From NCBI GenBank assembly GCA_036872755.1, contig JAVHNS010000005.1, forward strand, positions 682,001 to 746,000: a stretch of DNA of 64,000 nucleotides, written 5' to 3'. The notes beneath the pieces are model-generated. The model had not been told where the DNA came from. It saw only the letters and a program-made list of their open reading frames with translations, and searched no databases. The stretch's first letter is position 1. Each line of letters starts with the position of its first letter. Both the position numbers and the translations under genes were made by a program. Shown piece by piece: positions 24,332 to 35,555 of the stretch. Source of the stretch: Orbilia blumenaviensis (taxonomy: Eukaryota; Ascomycota; Orbiliomycetes; Orbiliales; Orbiliaceae).

Positions 24332-26878
24332 TTACTGCAACTCCACACTCACCGCACCATAACTGACGCCCTTATAGACAAGCTCGAACGTCATATATCC
24401 GGCTCTTAAAGTCATATCGACTCGGTATGCGCAGGTGAAGATCTTCTTCATAAATCCATACTCCACGTCAAAGATCCTCTTGCTCTGATTTGTCAAATCT
24501 GCTGTCAATTTGCACAAAACCTTGACTTGCGGTGTCATTCTCATTGGTGGGAAATCTTCTTCACAGACGACGATAGTGTCTACCCATGGTGTGGTTTTCC
24601 GGAATGTGCGGTGGAATTGCTGGGATATCTTCTTGTCGTCAGAAATTTCGGCGCCTTTGTAGACGAACCATGATATTTGATTTCGCGCCATCTTGTGACC
24701 GGTGAGCGGGTCTATAAAGGCGTCTTCTTCGAGATGCTGACCGGGAATGAAATGTGCGATCATGACTATTTTACCTTATTAGTATTCAATCGTGAAACCG
24801 TAATAATCTATTCAGGCGGGGAGCTTACGAGTTCCATAATGTTTCCTGCACTTTCGAACCCACATGGCGCGGCCAGGGTCGCCAATGCTTCCCACTTGCT
24901 GAGGAGCCGAGAGATCGATTCCTCTTATCACGGCGCCTTTAACTACTGCGACGTCACTATCGGTTTAAAGGTTAGCGAAACCCTATAGGCAGATATTATC
25001 AACATGTTTTAGATAAGTACCCATCCTTTGGCTGCAAGACATGAATTCCTTGCGGTTTAGCCCACTCGACGACCTTCTTGTAGAGATACGGCGACTGCCC
25101 AAATCCACCAACTAGAAGGATTTGCTGTTCAAAAGTTAGTTATGTGTCTGGTTTCGCGATCGGTTATTCTCGGAATACATACCCTATTACTTCCTGTCCT
25201 ATCTACCTGAGCGATCTGCCTGATCTGCTCCGCGATTAATTCGATAACCTTGTTGATAACAGGGTCAAATAGCGACCTCATCTCCTCTCTCGTAATCTCG
25301 AACTCGCCATCCACTACTCTTGCTTCTGGGATATTGTTTTTCCCCGGAACAATGACGGAGTAGGTGTCCTGGTCCTCTCGATCCCTGAATCCGCATTTTA
25401 CTTCTTCAAAATTTCGCATTACTCGCTGACGTTGTGCTACTCGGAGGGTGTCATAGTGTTCGCCCATTCGTTCTCTGAAGAAGTCTTCAAAAGCTTGGTC
25501 GATATAGGTGCTACCACAGGTATCGCCGGTGCCGACTACTGCTTCATCGACTTCGAGACGGGGGTGGACTCGGCGGATATTATAGGATATTAAATCCTAG
25601 CAATTCTTAGTATCGGGTTGTATTAAATTTTTGTATTGCAGAGAGGAAAACACTTACCACTGTCCCGCCACCAGCATCGCATACAACTATCTTGTCTCCT
25701 ACGTTTGCCGATGTTTCTGAAGACCGTAGAGTATAGAGAGCTGCGGCCTCTGGCTCTGTGCACATATTTAATGTGTGGTTTGTCGCAAATCCCGCACGTT
25801 CCTATTCTCATTTAATCAGCTATCTTCCATCAAAACGGAACTACTTTCGTATCAATTCGCGGGGTACACATACCGCCGCTCTCTTCGTTCTCGCGCAAGC
25901 CTGCTCATTCCAAACAGCCGGGATTGTCAACACGAAATCGACCTGTGTGATATCCATAACTGCCTTGCCCCTTTGCAGATATAGCTGTGCAATAGCATGC
26001 TGGTATATTGCACTCAAGAAGTCCGATACAACATCTTCAATACTCTTTCCCGGGGGAAGATCGCATAGTCCTGCGATTTCGTCATCCGGATATTCAAGGA
26101 ATAATTTGAACCATTTCAGAATCGTGAGTGTGGGCTGAATATCGTAACCCCATGAGTACTGACCACCTGTGGGGGGATATGCGATTTCCGTAGGAACTTG
26201 AGACAAGGCGCGAGTGCCGCAGTTTGGCCAATTCTGGATAATGGAAATTTGTGGTTCACCGGGAGTTGTGTCCGCAAATGCAAGACCTAGATTTATGAGA
26301 TGCGACAATCAGTACCGGATGCGCTATATATGTATATATATATATCTGCGATCAAAATTCCTACCTGAATATGTAGTTCCGAAATCCAAGCCTACTATAA
26401 TTTTATGACGTCCGTACTGCATAGCAGGTGCCGGTCCCGCGAAGTTCTGGACTTGATGTACTTGTCCTGGTGGTGGTGCAGCATTTTGCATGAACGCCGG
26501 GTTCCCCTGAGGGCGATACTGTTGCACCGGTGGCACTCCCATCCCCATAGGTGCCTGTGGCGGAACATGGTGGAACTGCTGGTGTTGTTGAAAACCCGTA
26601 TTCTGAGGTGAAAATTGTGGGGCTGCTTGGAACTGCTGGTGCTGGTATTGTTGCGGCGGCTGCTGCTGGAATTGTGCGTTCGGTGGAGCTTGGTTTTGCG
26701 GAGGGAATGGTACTTTCTGGTCATATGGATTGGCATAGCTTGCCGGGCTTTGGTTGATCGGCTGTTGATAACCTCCTTGCGACTGACCTGTCCATTGGGG
26801 CGTGATCGGGGCAGCTGGATTTTGCTGTTGCTGATATTGACTGAATGCTGGATTCCCAGCCTGCTGAGGGGCATACAT
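24332..26878 (-). CDS. Hsp70-like actin-fold ATPase with Q/P-rich N-terminal domain
   Basis: Seven exons (26365-26878, 25874-26286, 25658-25801, 25183-25596, 25021-25124, 24829-24956, 24332-24765) give 716 residues with every phase consistent. Residues 1 to about 155 are low complexity, dominated by Gln, Pro, Ala and Asn. The nucleotide-binding fold then follows: phosphate-1 motif GLDFGTTYSG (about 163-172), connect/phosphate-2 motif VVCDAGGGTVDL (about 348-359), and adenosine motif ILLVGGFGQSPYL (about 497-509). The C-terminal about 200 residues do not look like the canonical Hsp70 substrate-binding domain, as usual in the expanded fungal Hsp70-like (HSPA12-type) group. It presumably binds ATP in the cytosol; partners are unknown. 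Introns are 58-78 nt. Donor 5 (GTACTT) is weaker than the rest. Confidence 0.88.
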
Positions 26879-27773
26879 CGTCTTTAGTGTGCGCGGCTCC
26901 CTGTGTTCGGATCCGATAAGATGATAGGTTCAGGGTAAATCGATCGGGATCGGGATCTTAAATTAATATCCTGGGGTAGCTATGAAATCTACGTCTAAGC
27001 TGTAGTTAAGACTACACACGTAATATTAACGGGGAAAGAACGTCGAGAAAACAAAATTAGAAAAGATGGAGCTGTCAATAGATCGGGAAAGGGAGAAAAA
27101 GGGTCTCCAGATGGCGGCGAAGGGCTTCCGGCACCTTATATCCATGCGCCGTTCTTCGTGGGATTTGGCGAAAAGCTAAGGATTTGCGGCTGATAGAAAT
27201 GGCTAGTCAAATCAAACCACCCTCCTCTTAGGCTCACATTGGCAACAGCTGTACAGAGGATGGGAGACTTTAATGTAGCACTAGCTGCGGGTCCTCCTTT
27301 GGCCTCCCCCCAGAAAAAAGCTGAACTATGGCAGCCTCGTGGATCGGAACTTGGACACCATAGACAAATCAATTTTAGTCCCACATGCGCCGACCAACTG
27401 CATGCACAACGCCGGGACCCCGGCGCTTTGGTCAAGTAATGGGGGAAATTAACTTGGCAGGAGTAGCCAATAATAGAAGCCTTAAAGAGCCGCATCACAA
27501 TTCAGCGGAACTAACTCCGCAACCCGTCGAAACCGACAAGCAAATCGACATTCCAAAAACATGGAGAGCTGAAAGCGAAAATCATGAACTTTCCAGGTTA
27601 TCGACAGTTTCTTGTACTACCACGAGCGCAAAATTCTCAGGAAATTTCCCGATCGAGCAATTGCCTTGTTAGGACGATGTCGGTGTAGCACTAGTGCATC
27701 GCGATCGACAAGTCGCGTTGTCGATACGCCAACAACACAACGCCGATCGTGATAACATATAACTGAGCTCAGA
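26879..27773. other. Divergent intergenic region (Hsp70-like / aprataxin-like)
   Basis: 895 bases between two divergent starts. Short frames at about 27136-27498 (reverse) and 27385-27672 (forward) have no recognisable features. No clear TATA box is visible for either gene. Confidence 0.5.
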
Positions 27774-28904
27774 ATGGATGAACCCGCCCGCAATCCCCGG
27801 ACCTTCAAACGGAGACGACATGACATATCGACCGACGACGAGAAGACGGATGGCGCAAGTAGTCGCGCGGAGACACCGCCGGCGGATGAGGCTTCATCTT
27901 CCTCGAAGAGTACAAAGGGAACGAAGCCTGCAGCGGTTGATATGAAGAAGAATGCTTGTAAGTGCGCTAAAGCTATGGCAGATAGATATATAAATTACGA
28001 ATTATGCCCGATTGATCCATATCAATAATAAACATCTACCCTGACGATTCGTAGCCGCGTCCAATGACTAGCACTAATATTATAACATTGCAATCAAGTC
28101 ACCGAATTAATGTCCAAGAAGCCCAAGCCAAACCCGCCGCCTCCCAAGGCACCACGGCCAGGCCCGAATCCATACTACCTAAACTCCGACCCTCGTGCTG
28201 GTCTCGCTGTCTATCTATCGGACCCAGCATCTATTCCCTCGAAATCCATGCTCTTCTACAACGATGACTTTGTCGTAATAAAAGATGCTTTCCCCAAGTC
28301 AACCGTCCACGCTTTAATCCTCCCCAGAGACCCCGCGTTAACCCACCTTCAGCCCCTCGAAGTACTAAATTCCAACCCAGAACTTCTCGCCTCTGTTCGC
28401 AAGATTGCTCTTGAAACCCGTGAGATATTAGCCAAGGAACTCCGCCGAATCCACCTCAAAACATCAGCGTTGGAGCAGGCCCGTCAAAAGGCGTTCGAAG
28501 ACCTCGAAGAGCGAGCGATCTCTGAACCAGGGTTCGACCCTGACTCCGAAGAATCCCAGGCCTTATTACCTCTCGGCCGAGACTGGGTCTCATGCATAAA
28601 AATAGGTGTTCACGCTCGTCCGTCAATGTCAAATCTTCACATTCACGTTATATCAGAAGATATGCATTCGGAACGAGTCAAGCATAAGAAACATTTCAAC
28701 TCCTTCAACTCGGGGTTTTTTGTGGATTTGGAAGAATTCCCCTTGGACGGAGACGATAAAAGGCTTCCGGGCGTAGGACATGTGACGAACGAGATGCTAA
28801 AGGGGGATATGGTCTGCTGGAAGTGCAAAATGAATTTTAAGAACCGGTTTAAAGAGTTAAAGGAACATTTGGATATGGAGTATGAAGTATGGAAGAGAAT
28901 ATGA
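27774..28904 (+). CDS. HNT3: Aprataxin-like HIT-domain DNA deadenylase
   Basis: Exons 27774-27957 and 28099-28904 (141-nt intron, phase 1) give 329 residues. The N-terminus is basic and then Ser/acidic (FKRRRHD...), a probable nuclear-localisation region. The HIT domain follows: MLFYNDDFVVIKDAFPKSTVHALILPR and, at about residues 240-245, the histidine triad NLHIHVIS. A C-terminal zinc-binding part is visible with CWKC, then His in KEHLDME, the C2H(E) finger of aprataxins. The enzyme should remove AMP from abortive DNA-ligase intermediates (5'-adenylated DNA) in the nucleus. A roughly 35-residue insert (ALEQARQKAFEDLEERA) is larger than in yeast Hnt3. The downstream ATG at 28110 could be taken as the start, but the upstream exon carries the basic N-terminus and splices cleanly. 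Confidence 0.9.
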
Positions 28905-29255
28905 TATGACCAGAGGGCTTAAGCTCACGCGAGAATCTTTCTTCTGCTGCAAACCAGTTGTTTATATATTATACATGCTCGAGTAATCAGCACGAACAAG
29001 TGGTACACGGACAAATGGAATTCATCGGGGTGTATTCCTCAGCTAACTAGCCATCCAGTATATTCGTGTCTAGATAAAACAACAAAGAGAAAGCACAGAA
29101 GATGCGGGAAGACACAGCTTTAGAAGGATACAAACAAGGTGATCTCGGTGGAGTGACCCAGTCTGGGCGGCTGTTAATGAAGGGCTGACCTAGTGATTCT
29201 GAAAGTACACACATACTGAACTTTTGGAAAGATGTAAAGATAGTCGCGAAATGCC
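28905..29255. other. Convergent intergenic region
   Basis: 351 bases between the stop of the aprataxin-like gene and the stop of the reverse-strand regulator-like gene. Nothing beyond 3' ends is recognisable. Confidence 0.6.
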
Positions 29256-32063
29256 TTATGCCAAAAGCTCCTTTACTTCGATCCACTTATCTAACTCTGG
29301 AGGCCGCTCACCCGTCAACTTAATAGACAGTTCTCTCATAGCGATGCATAAATCACAATAAGCCTGGAGTTGACTTGTGCTGTTGTTAGGCATTTCAGAG
29401 CCTTGTGCCCAGGAACTAGAATTATCATGCTTGATTGTCCTGGTCTTGGGAGCCGTGGCCCCTGTGAAGGCCCATATAACTCCTCTAATACACCCTCGGA
29501 CGGAATCGCGGGGCTGTGGGTTATCAGAATCAAGTTTCTCGTAGTAGAGATTCTCTAAAACTTCAACTTCCGCTAGGCGGTGAAGGGTTTCTTGCAGGAA
29601 ATTCTTAACGGTAGGCTATTTCGCTCGAGATTAGCGCGCGTTAGTAAATCAATTGAGTGGTGGGTACAGTTATCTTTTCTTTAATCATTGATTTAAGGCA
29701 TGGAGAAAGAGGGAAGATGATGGAAAAGGAAAAGAAAAGAATTTGTCTTACCAAGTCGGCAAATGGGACTTCTTTCTCTGTGATCTCCGAGCTTCGAAAC
29801 TATATCCTCAATAAACACCGAATTGTTAGTCTAATTCCATTTGTAGGAATGATCATAATTGGATAAGCAATCACCACCATCACCACCATATCGATTAAGA
29901 ATTTGTCTTGAAGTCACCCTGGCATCTTTAAAATTTTTGGTGTTGCCTTCTCGCGTGGCCACCACAGTGCTGCCACTTTAGATAAATAGGTCCAAGAAGT
30001 CTAACCCACCTTCTTTTTCTCTGGCCTGCCCACAAAGTTTTCTTGTCTGAACAGGCGGTTCAAAACATATTCATGACTATTTCTAGCGCCTTCGGAACAG
30101 AAAAAATGTGCACGGGACTCCGTCTCTCGTTCATGCAATGAAGTAGATCCCCTGGACTTATCGTTATTTACCTCAAAAGTCCAGCGATTCCTACACCACC
30201 ACGCTAAGTAAACGCCTTCCCGACACAGGACTGATAGAAGGTAGTAAACCGAGCTGAAGTCTCGCTCGATTTCGTCCTTCGAAGTGTTGCAGTTTTGGCT
30301 CCGTCCGCGCCCTCGTATCCAAGCTAGCACTTTGATACCTAGTTTGCCGACGAGCTTGAGCAAACATGGAACAGCCTGAGCAATTAACACAATATCCTTT
30401 TGGAAATTCATCGCGCAAATATAATCCACTAGGGTACCGGATGCTCGGTCTGCTTCAAGCTCAGATAGTGTGTAGATTCCTGCGAGGTAGAGCGACGACA
30501 GTGCTAAGATATCCATTTGACATCAGCCGATACTCACGTGCTCACGCAGCAGGAGACTAAGATTCGAGGTTGAAATACCTTTGAAATAGGGATTCGAAGT
30601 AGTATCGAAATTTGGCCGAACGCAAATATCAATTTTTGGCCAGTGATATTCCGATCCCGTAGACTGGAGCTGCTTTGAAACCTCAGACACCATTTTTTGA
30701 CAAGGCCTGCAGGCCCTCGACATATCACACTGTTTGAGGCAATGAGCCCGTTACGTAAGCCAGTAGCTAACACAGGTTATATAACATGCGGAGCACTTTT
30801 ATGTTCAAAAGCACAGTACTCACCTTTATACCCCTCGTCTTGCAACTGAGGCAAGCGTTTCCTTTCATAGCCCTTCTGTTCTCCTTTTCTAGTTCTGAAA
30901 TTGGCCCTTTGTGGCTTGCTTTTGGTGTACATCGAAAGGATGATTGACAAGAGGCAAGGTCTACTTGGCCCTCGAAACGTGATTCTAGGATATGTTTTGC
31001 CCTTCCCTTCTTTGCCGTGGTCCCTCTTCGTTCCTTCTGTTCCACGTGGAAGATATGAATGCCATCCTTAAATACTGGCTGGTCCTCAAGTTTCCTTTTT
31101 TTCTTAGGTGTCGCTGACGAAGAGACGATGTCTTCCACGCATTCCGCCGTTTCAGTCGAAGACACACAACCCACGCTTTCCTGTCCGATTTGGCATGACG
31201 AGCCTCTGGACTGACTTTCAGCACCTAGTTCGGGTAAACCGTTTAAATTTTCTCTCGATACAATAGCACTGGTGCTCGCATGAGCATCGCTCGTGGCTTG
31301 TCCCGTATCTAAACCTTCCATAAAGTTGTCAAATTGACGAAACAGTGCTTCGAAGTCAATATTTTGCATGTCCGACTGGGACATGCTGTCAAAAGAAACA
31401 TATGCCAACTCTGTATCCTGAGTCACGATTCCACTTGCATTATCGTGCTGGTCCAACAGACTGCTTTGCGAAATATCAGTTGTCGTACCAGTGTTTTGAG
31501 AGATCCTTGAATTATGACCCGGTTCAAATATAGAACTACATATCATTTCGATATCTCGAGGGTCAACCGTAATCTCGGGACTGCATATAAGTGCGTCTCC
31601 ACGTTCAGACTGGCGTAGAACTTCGGCGTCTTGCATTGTTGGAGCTGGATAAATGCCTTCCCTCGGGCTAGAGAAGTCCTCTGGAGCACTGATCAGGGAG
31701 GACTCTGCTAACTCTATTGACCATGTGTTATCGGGGAATGAATCTGACCCGCATACCCCCCAGTAATCGTTTTCTGTGCTGTCATCCCCCAGAGTATTAA
31801 ATTCTGTATTCTGGGTATATAAAGTATTCTAATAATTCCATAAAACAAATACCACGGCGTTAGGTTGATGTAAGAATTAGGATAGTTTGAAACCATAGTT
31901 TTCATCGTTAAAGGATGTAAAAAATGTAAAATACCTGCAAGGGTTCATTCAAGTCGCACAGGCCAGGCCATGACCAATCGTCCCGGAACGGAGCCAGTAA
32001 GTTACTGGTAAAAGCCTCGGACTCATCTTGACACCCCGTGTCTTCAGGTTGATTGAATACCAT
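29256..32063 (-). CDS. Putative regulator with incomplete Zn(II)2Cys6-type cluster
   Basis: Six exons (31935-32063, 30824-31810, 30579-30729, 30010-30503, 29752-29799, 29256-29615) give 722 residues with all phases matching. The cluster is split by intron 2: ACLSCKTRGIK ends exon 2 and CDMSRACRPC starts exon 3. Cys are at about 363, 366, 373, 379 and 382. A sixth Cys, expected about seven residues later, is absent. Upstream there is a basic KKKRKLED nuclear-localisation-like patch and a long acidic Ser/Thr/Asp-rich region. The 48-nt fifth exon (FRSSEITEKEVPFADL) joins in phase 0 to PTVKNFLQETLHRLAEVE, and the C-terminal exon is clearly coding (LQAYCDLCIAMRELSIKL). It is probably a nuclear regulator, but DNA binding is uncertain because the zinc cluster is incomplete. 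The join to exon 4 (donor GTATTT) is the least certain. Confidence 0.72.
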
Positions 32064-32637
32064 TTTGGTGTTGCGGGCAAAATTGTAGATACCAGGTAAT
32101 TATATTAGGTATATATACTTATAGATACCACAACCATGGGAATTTAGGGTATATTTGAATATATTTTGAGGATGGAGCGAATCTGGATATCCAGGAAAAA
32201 GTGACTACAGAGCTAGAATCCAGTCGAGATAGCTAGGCTTGTAGTTTATATTTTCAACGAAGGGAAACGACGTTCATCTTATAGTATTTTTGAACTCTCA
32301 CCGATACTTAGACGCCAAGGAGTTCCCAGAAATCTGATAGGCTCTAGAGTTTGGTGTAGGTTGTGGTTTCCCAAAGTGGTAACTCGTTGTGTCGTTTGGA
32401 AATCCAAGCTCTAGCCTCTGGGTTGACCAATGAGACCGGTTTGAGCTGGTCTCAGTTTTCCCCAGCATTCAGCACTTCCCAAGAGCCTCGTTGGAACAAG
32501 ACAACACAAAGTTGAATCCCCGCCGGAGGTAACACTCTGTCCCCGGACCCTGCCAGCCACACAACCCTCTCCACAAGAGATGGCGTCTACCGCCGCACAT
32601 TCACCCGACCGCTAGGGCTCAATAGTCAGACCTTTGG

Positions 32638-32698
32638 CAGTCGATTCCCCGCCTACAACGCAATCCGCGTTGCGCTCAGCCAGGCCAGGAATCGACTG
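32638..32698. repeat. 11-bp perfect inverted repeat with 39-base loop
   Basis: CAGTCGATTCC at 32638-32648 is matched by its exact reverse complement at 32688-32698. The loop contains a second small inverted pair (CGCAA and TTGCG). The region is GC-richer than its surroundings. It could form a hairpin in RNA or be the end of a decayed element. Confidence 0.6.
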
Positions 32699-32892
32699 TT
32701 CAGTTTGGGTCTGAATGAATTAGCTGCCCATCTGCATGCCAGTGTTAGCCTGCAAATCAGCTACCGACCTACGAACCAGCTGCCGGTCTACGAGTTACCT
32801 AGTTACCAGCCTGCGAACGTATTAGTTACAAGATTAACTACTCGCGAATTAACTAGCTACTGGCGTACCTGTATGCTCCCTACCAGTCTATC

Positions 32893-33276
32893 AACTACCA
32901 TAGGGGGTTGGGTACTTTTCTGGGACCGCTTCCGAATGTTCAAATGTTTTAAAAAGAAAGCATGCCGTTTTACTCTCTTTCAAATCGTTATCCTATTTTA
33001 AGTTCCCTTTTTCTATAAACCGTCTTGAGAAACCAGTCAAAACCCCATACACTATACCAGTTACCAGCCTGCGAACCAGGTACTAACTACCGTAGGGGGT
33101 TTGGGTACTTTTCTAGGACTACCTCCGAATATTAAAACATTTTAAAAAGAAAGCAAACCGTCTTATTCTTTTCCGAATCTTTATTTATACTGTTTTAAGT
33201 TCCCTTTTTTCTATAAACCGTCTTGAGAAACCAGCCAAAACCCCGTACGGTAGCCTGCGAACCAATTGCTACGCTT
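32893..33276. repeat. Tandem duplication of a 192-base unit
   Basis: Copy 1 begins at 32893 (AACTACCATAGGGGG) and copy 2 at 33085 (AACTACCGTAGGGGG), so the period is 192 bases. The copies stay alignable through GGTACTTTTCT, TTTTAAAAAGAAAGCA, TTTCTATAAACCGTCTTG and the end motif CCTGCGAACCA. A further CCAGCCTGCGAAC fragment precedes copy 1 at about 32810, so a third, partial copy may exist. No coding potential is apparent. Confidence 0.85.
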
Positions 33277-33286
33277 ACCAATTTAA

Positions 33287-33308
33287 CACGTGACCATCTA
33301 GTCACGTG
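33287..33308. promoter_or_regulatory. Palindrome with two CACGTG E-boxes
   Basis: CACGTGAC at 33287-33294 and GTCACGTG at 33301-33308 are exact reverse complements separated by six bases. Each arm contains the bHLH site CACGTG. It is about 1 kb from the nearest gene, so a regulatory role is only possible. Confidence 0.5.
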
Positions 33309-34363
33309 ATACTAGAAACCGATAATCTTAAAGTGGGTCCACACGTAAAAACTAGTCCAGCAGCCACAACCTTCTTCATACAAATCCCTTACTGTGTTAA
33401 CTGTAGTCCCAACTGTTCTTAAAAGAGCAGTCGGGCACGAAATGTGCATGGCTACAACACAAAACAGTCTGGTCCTGAGGATTCTCCGAACATCGGTTTT
33501 CAGAGTCAGCCTTTTGTTTGGAGGTAATATCCGCCCCCCCGCGTTTACTAGCTATGCGATGAGTGCGGGGTAACAATATTCTCCTCCTTTCAATTATGAA
33601 ACTTTTGAATGATGGCAGGATATAAACCGTGGACCAATAAGAACTTATAGACATATAAGGCTCAAGCGATCGAAAGTGCCACAAGTGGTATGACCTGAAC
33701 CAGAGCTAGCATCGATGAAAATGGCGGGCTTGGCGGAAAATGGTTTGGTGGTGTTCTGCTCCGTTGAGGCTGGTAATTCTAGCCGCAACACATTGGTACG
33801 TATTGAGGTGTGTTTGTGTTCATATGCTACGATGTCAGAAATGCAGCAGGCTGACGTGACATTTGTCAATATTAGGTCAATGCCTGAAGCTCGTCTCTAG
33901 ATGCCCTGCGTTCAACATGCGCGCACTATAGCCTATTCCCCGCCAGTTTTGTTCATTTCATTTATCGGAACAGTTTACAACGACGGCGATGGTCACGTGT
34001 GTCTATGCAAAGTTTTGGAGACAGAGTGTCGTGGCGTCTTTGATGCAGAGCTCTCTCTTCCGCTATAACGCGAGCCCTTCATTGCCTGTCGGACGTACTT
34101 GACGGATGTAGCACGTAGCCTAGGATACCATTCTAACCTATACGGTCCCACTCATATTTTGAGAAATGGTGTTACAAAGCCGTGTTAATTTATCACATAT
34201 ACTCTGAAGTTCCAATCTAAATAAAGACTAGATAGCATTTAGAAGCCTTTTGGCTACCATAATTAATACTGTCTTCACATATATACCCGCCGCCTCCTAA
34301 GTCCCCCCTATAGTTAGCGGTTAAGTGAGGCCTGACTAAAGTTTGTATATTTTCTGACGTTGC

Positions 34364-35555
34364 TTAGTCGAGTTTTCTTCGAAGCCGTTGTTCACAGCGG
34401 AGTGTTAGCCGCATTATTGGCAACGGGGCCGCAATATTGCAATTGTGATTAATGCTAAAGACATTTAAAGAACAAATTTCATCTAGGCTTGCGTCGAATT
34501 TTGGTGCGAGGGCCTTCGTTACTAATGTTGTATAAAAATCCACCTCCATAAAACCGTCTACTAGCCGATGCTCATCACACAAATATACGGTGGTGGCTTT
34601 TCCGTGTGGAACGGGTCTTCGTTTCTTAGTCAAAACATTAATTGTCTTTATGAGTTTACTGATTTGGTGTGAGGCTTGGTGCTAATATAACCTATTATTG
34701 ACGAAGTGTTAATAATACGTCACTATGCGTTTAGGTCCAAAATATGTAATCCTTAGTGTTACGAGGGGGTACTGATAACTCACATTTAGTCCAATATATT
34801 CGCAGTTCTTTGGGTCTTCGGTTGTGCTCCCCCCATTTACATAGTATATCATTTGCCAGTAACTTCCCTTCTTATCTCTTTTCTTGCATGCAATGAAGCC
34901 GCTGGCGACGAGATTCGGTACTTTAGAGTATAATCCTGAATATATGACACATGCAATTAGCCTTGTAACATTTTGTAGATGTGTCCACGTGAACGTCAAA
35001 ATGATCAGATAAATATTTATAGAGTAGTTGAGATTGAATACCATATTCAGCAACATCACCGCCACCAATCAATTCAAACAGATTATGGCTTCTCTTGAAA
35101 TCAGGATGCGATTTCCTTGTGAGATTTTGGAAGACGAATTCAGCCATCCCAGTCAACGTTGCAGCATTGTATGTAAGATTCCTATATCCACCAACGGGAC
35201 CCAGGTCGAATAAATTATTCGAAAAGTCTCTCCCCACACTGTATAAAACACCCTTCCGCATCTGGATTGCCAGTGTTGGAGATTTAAGACTTCCATCTAT
35301 AACAGCGCGCTGGCCAGATGATTTATCATCGGGGCGTAATACGACATTACGGCCATCGATCTCTGGATTACTGGCGCGAACTTGGAGGTATACTGGTGGA
35401 CGCTGGTTTGTAGTATCTGTTACAAATGCTTCGTACCAGTTTGTGGTGCAGGATGGGGTTGGCTTGTAGCGGACTGGTTCGGGTTTGGCGACTGGGTCAG
35501 CCGCAGCAAAGCTGAGAACACAAGCGACAAGGGTAAAGGTCGTTTTGAGCAGCAT
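34364..35555 (-). CDS. Secreted protein of unknown function
   Basis: Three exons, 35042-35555, 34784-34935 and 34364-34624 (introns 106 and 159 nt), give 308 residues. The first about 19 residues form a clean signal peptide (MLLKTTFTLVACVLSFAAA) with cleavage before DPVAKPEP. No transmembrane segment or GPI tail follows. The mature part has N-glycosylation sites (YRNLTYN, FQNLTRK) and Cys residues in CTTNWYE, IACKKRD, PKNCEYI, YLCDEH, EICSLN, HNCNIA and TLRCEQ. No catalytic motif or known family is recognised. The first donor (G/GTATTC, after residue 171) was chosen because it joins AEY-GLYSKVPN in frame without a stop; the third exon is supported by phase and amino-acid composition. Reading straight through exon 1 instead would give a 210-residue product. 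Confidence 0.6.

Larger units (their letters stand above)
32064..34363. other. 2.3 kb repeat-bearing intergenic region
   Basis: No supported gene. It holds the single repeat arm at 32486-32507, an 11-base inverted repeat at 32638-32698, a 192-base tandem duplication from about 32893, and a CACGTG-containing palindrome at 33287-33308. AT-rich sequence fills the remainder. Confidence 0.6.

Noticed and set aside
27136..27498. Reverse 120-codon frame between the Hsp70-like and aprataxin-like genes
   Set aside because: Composition is not protein-like and no motif is recognised; it lies in the shared promoter region.
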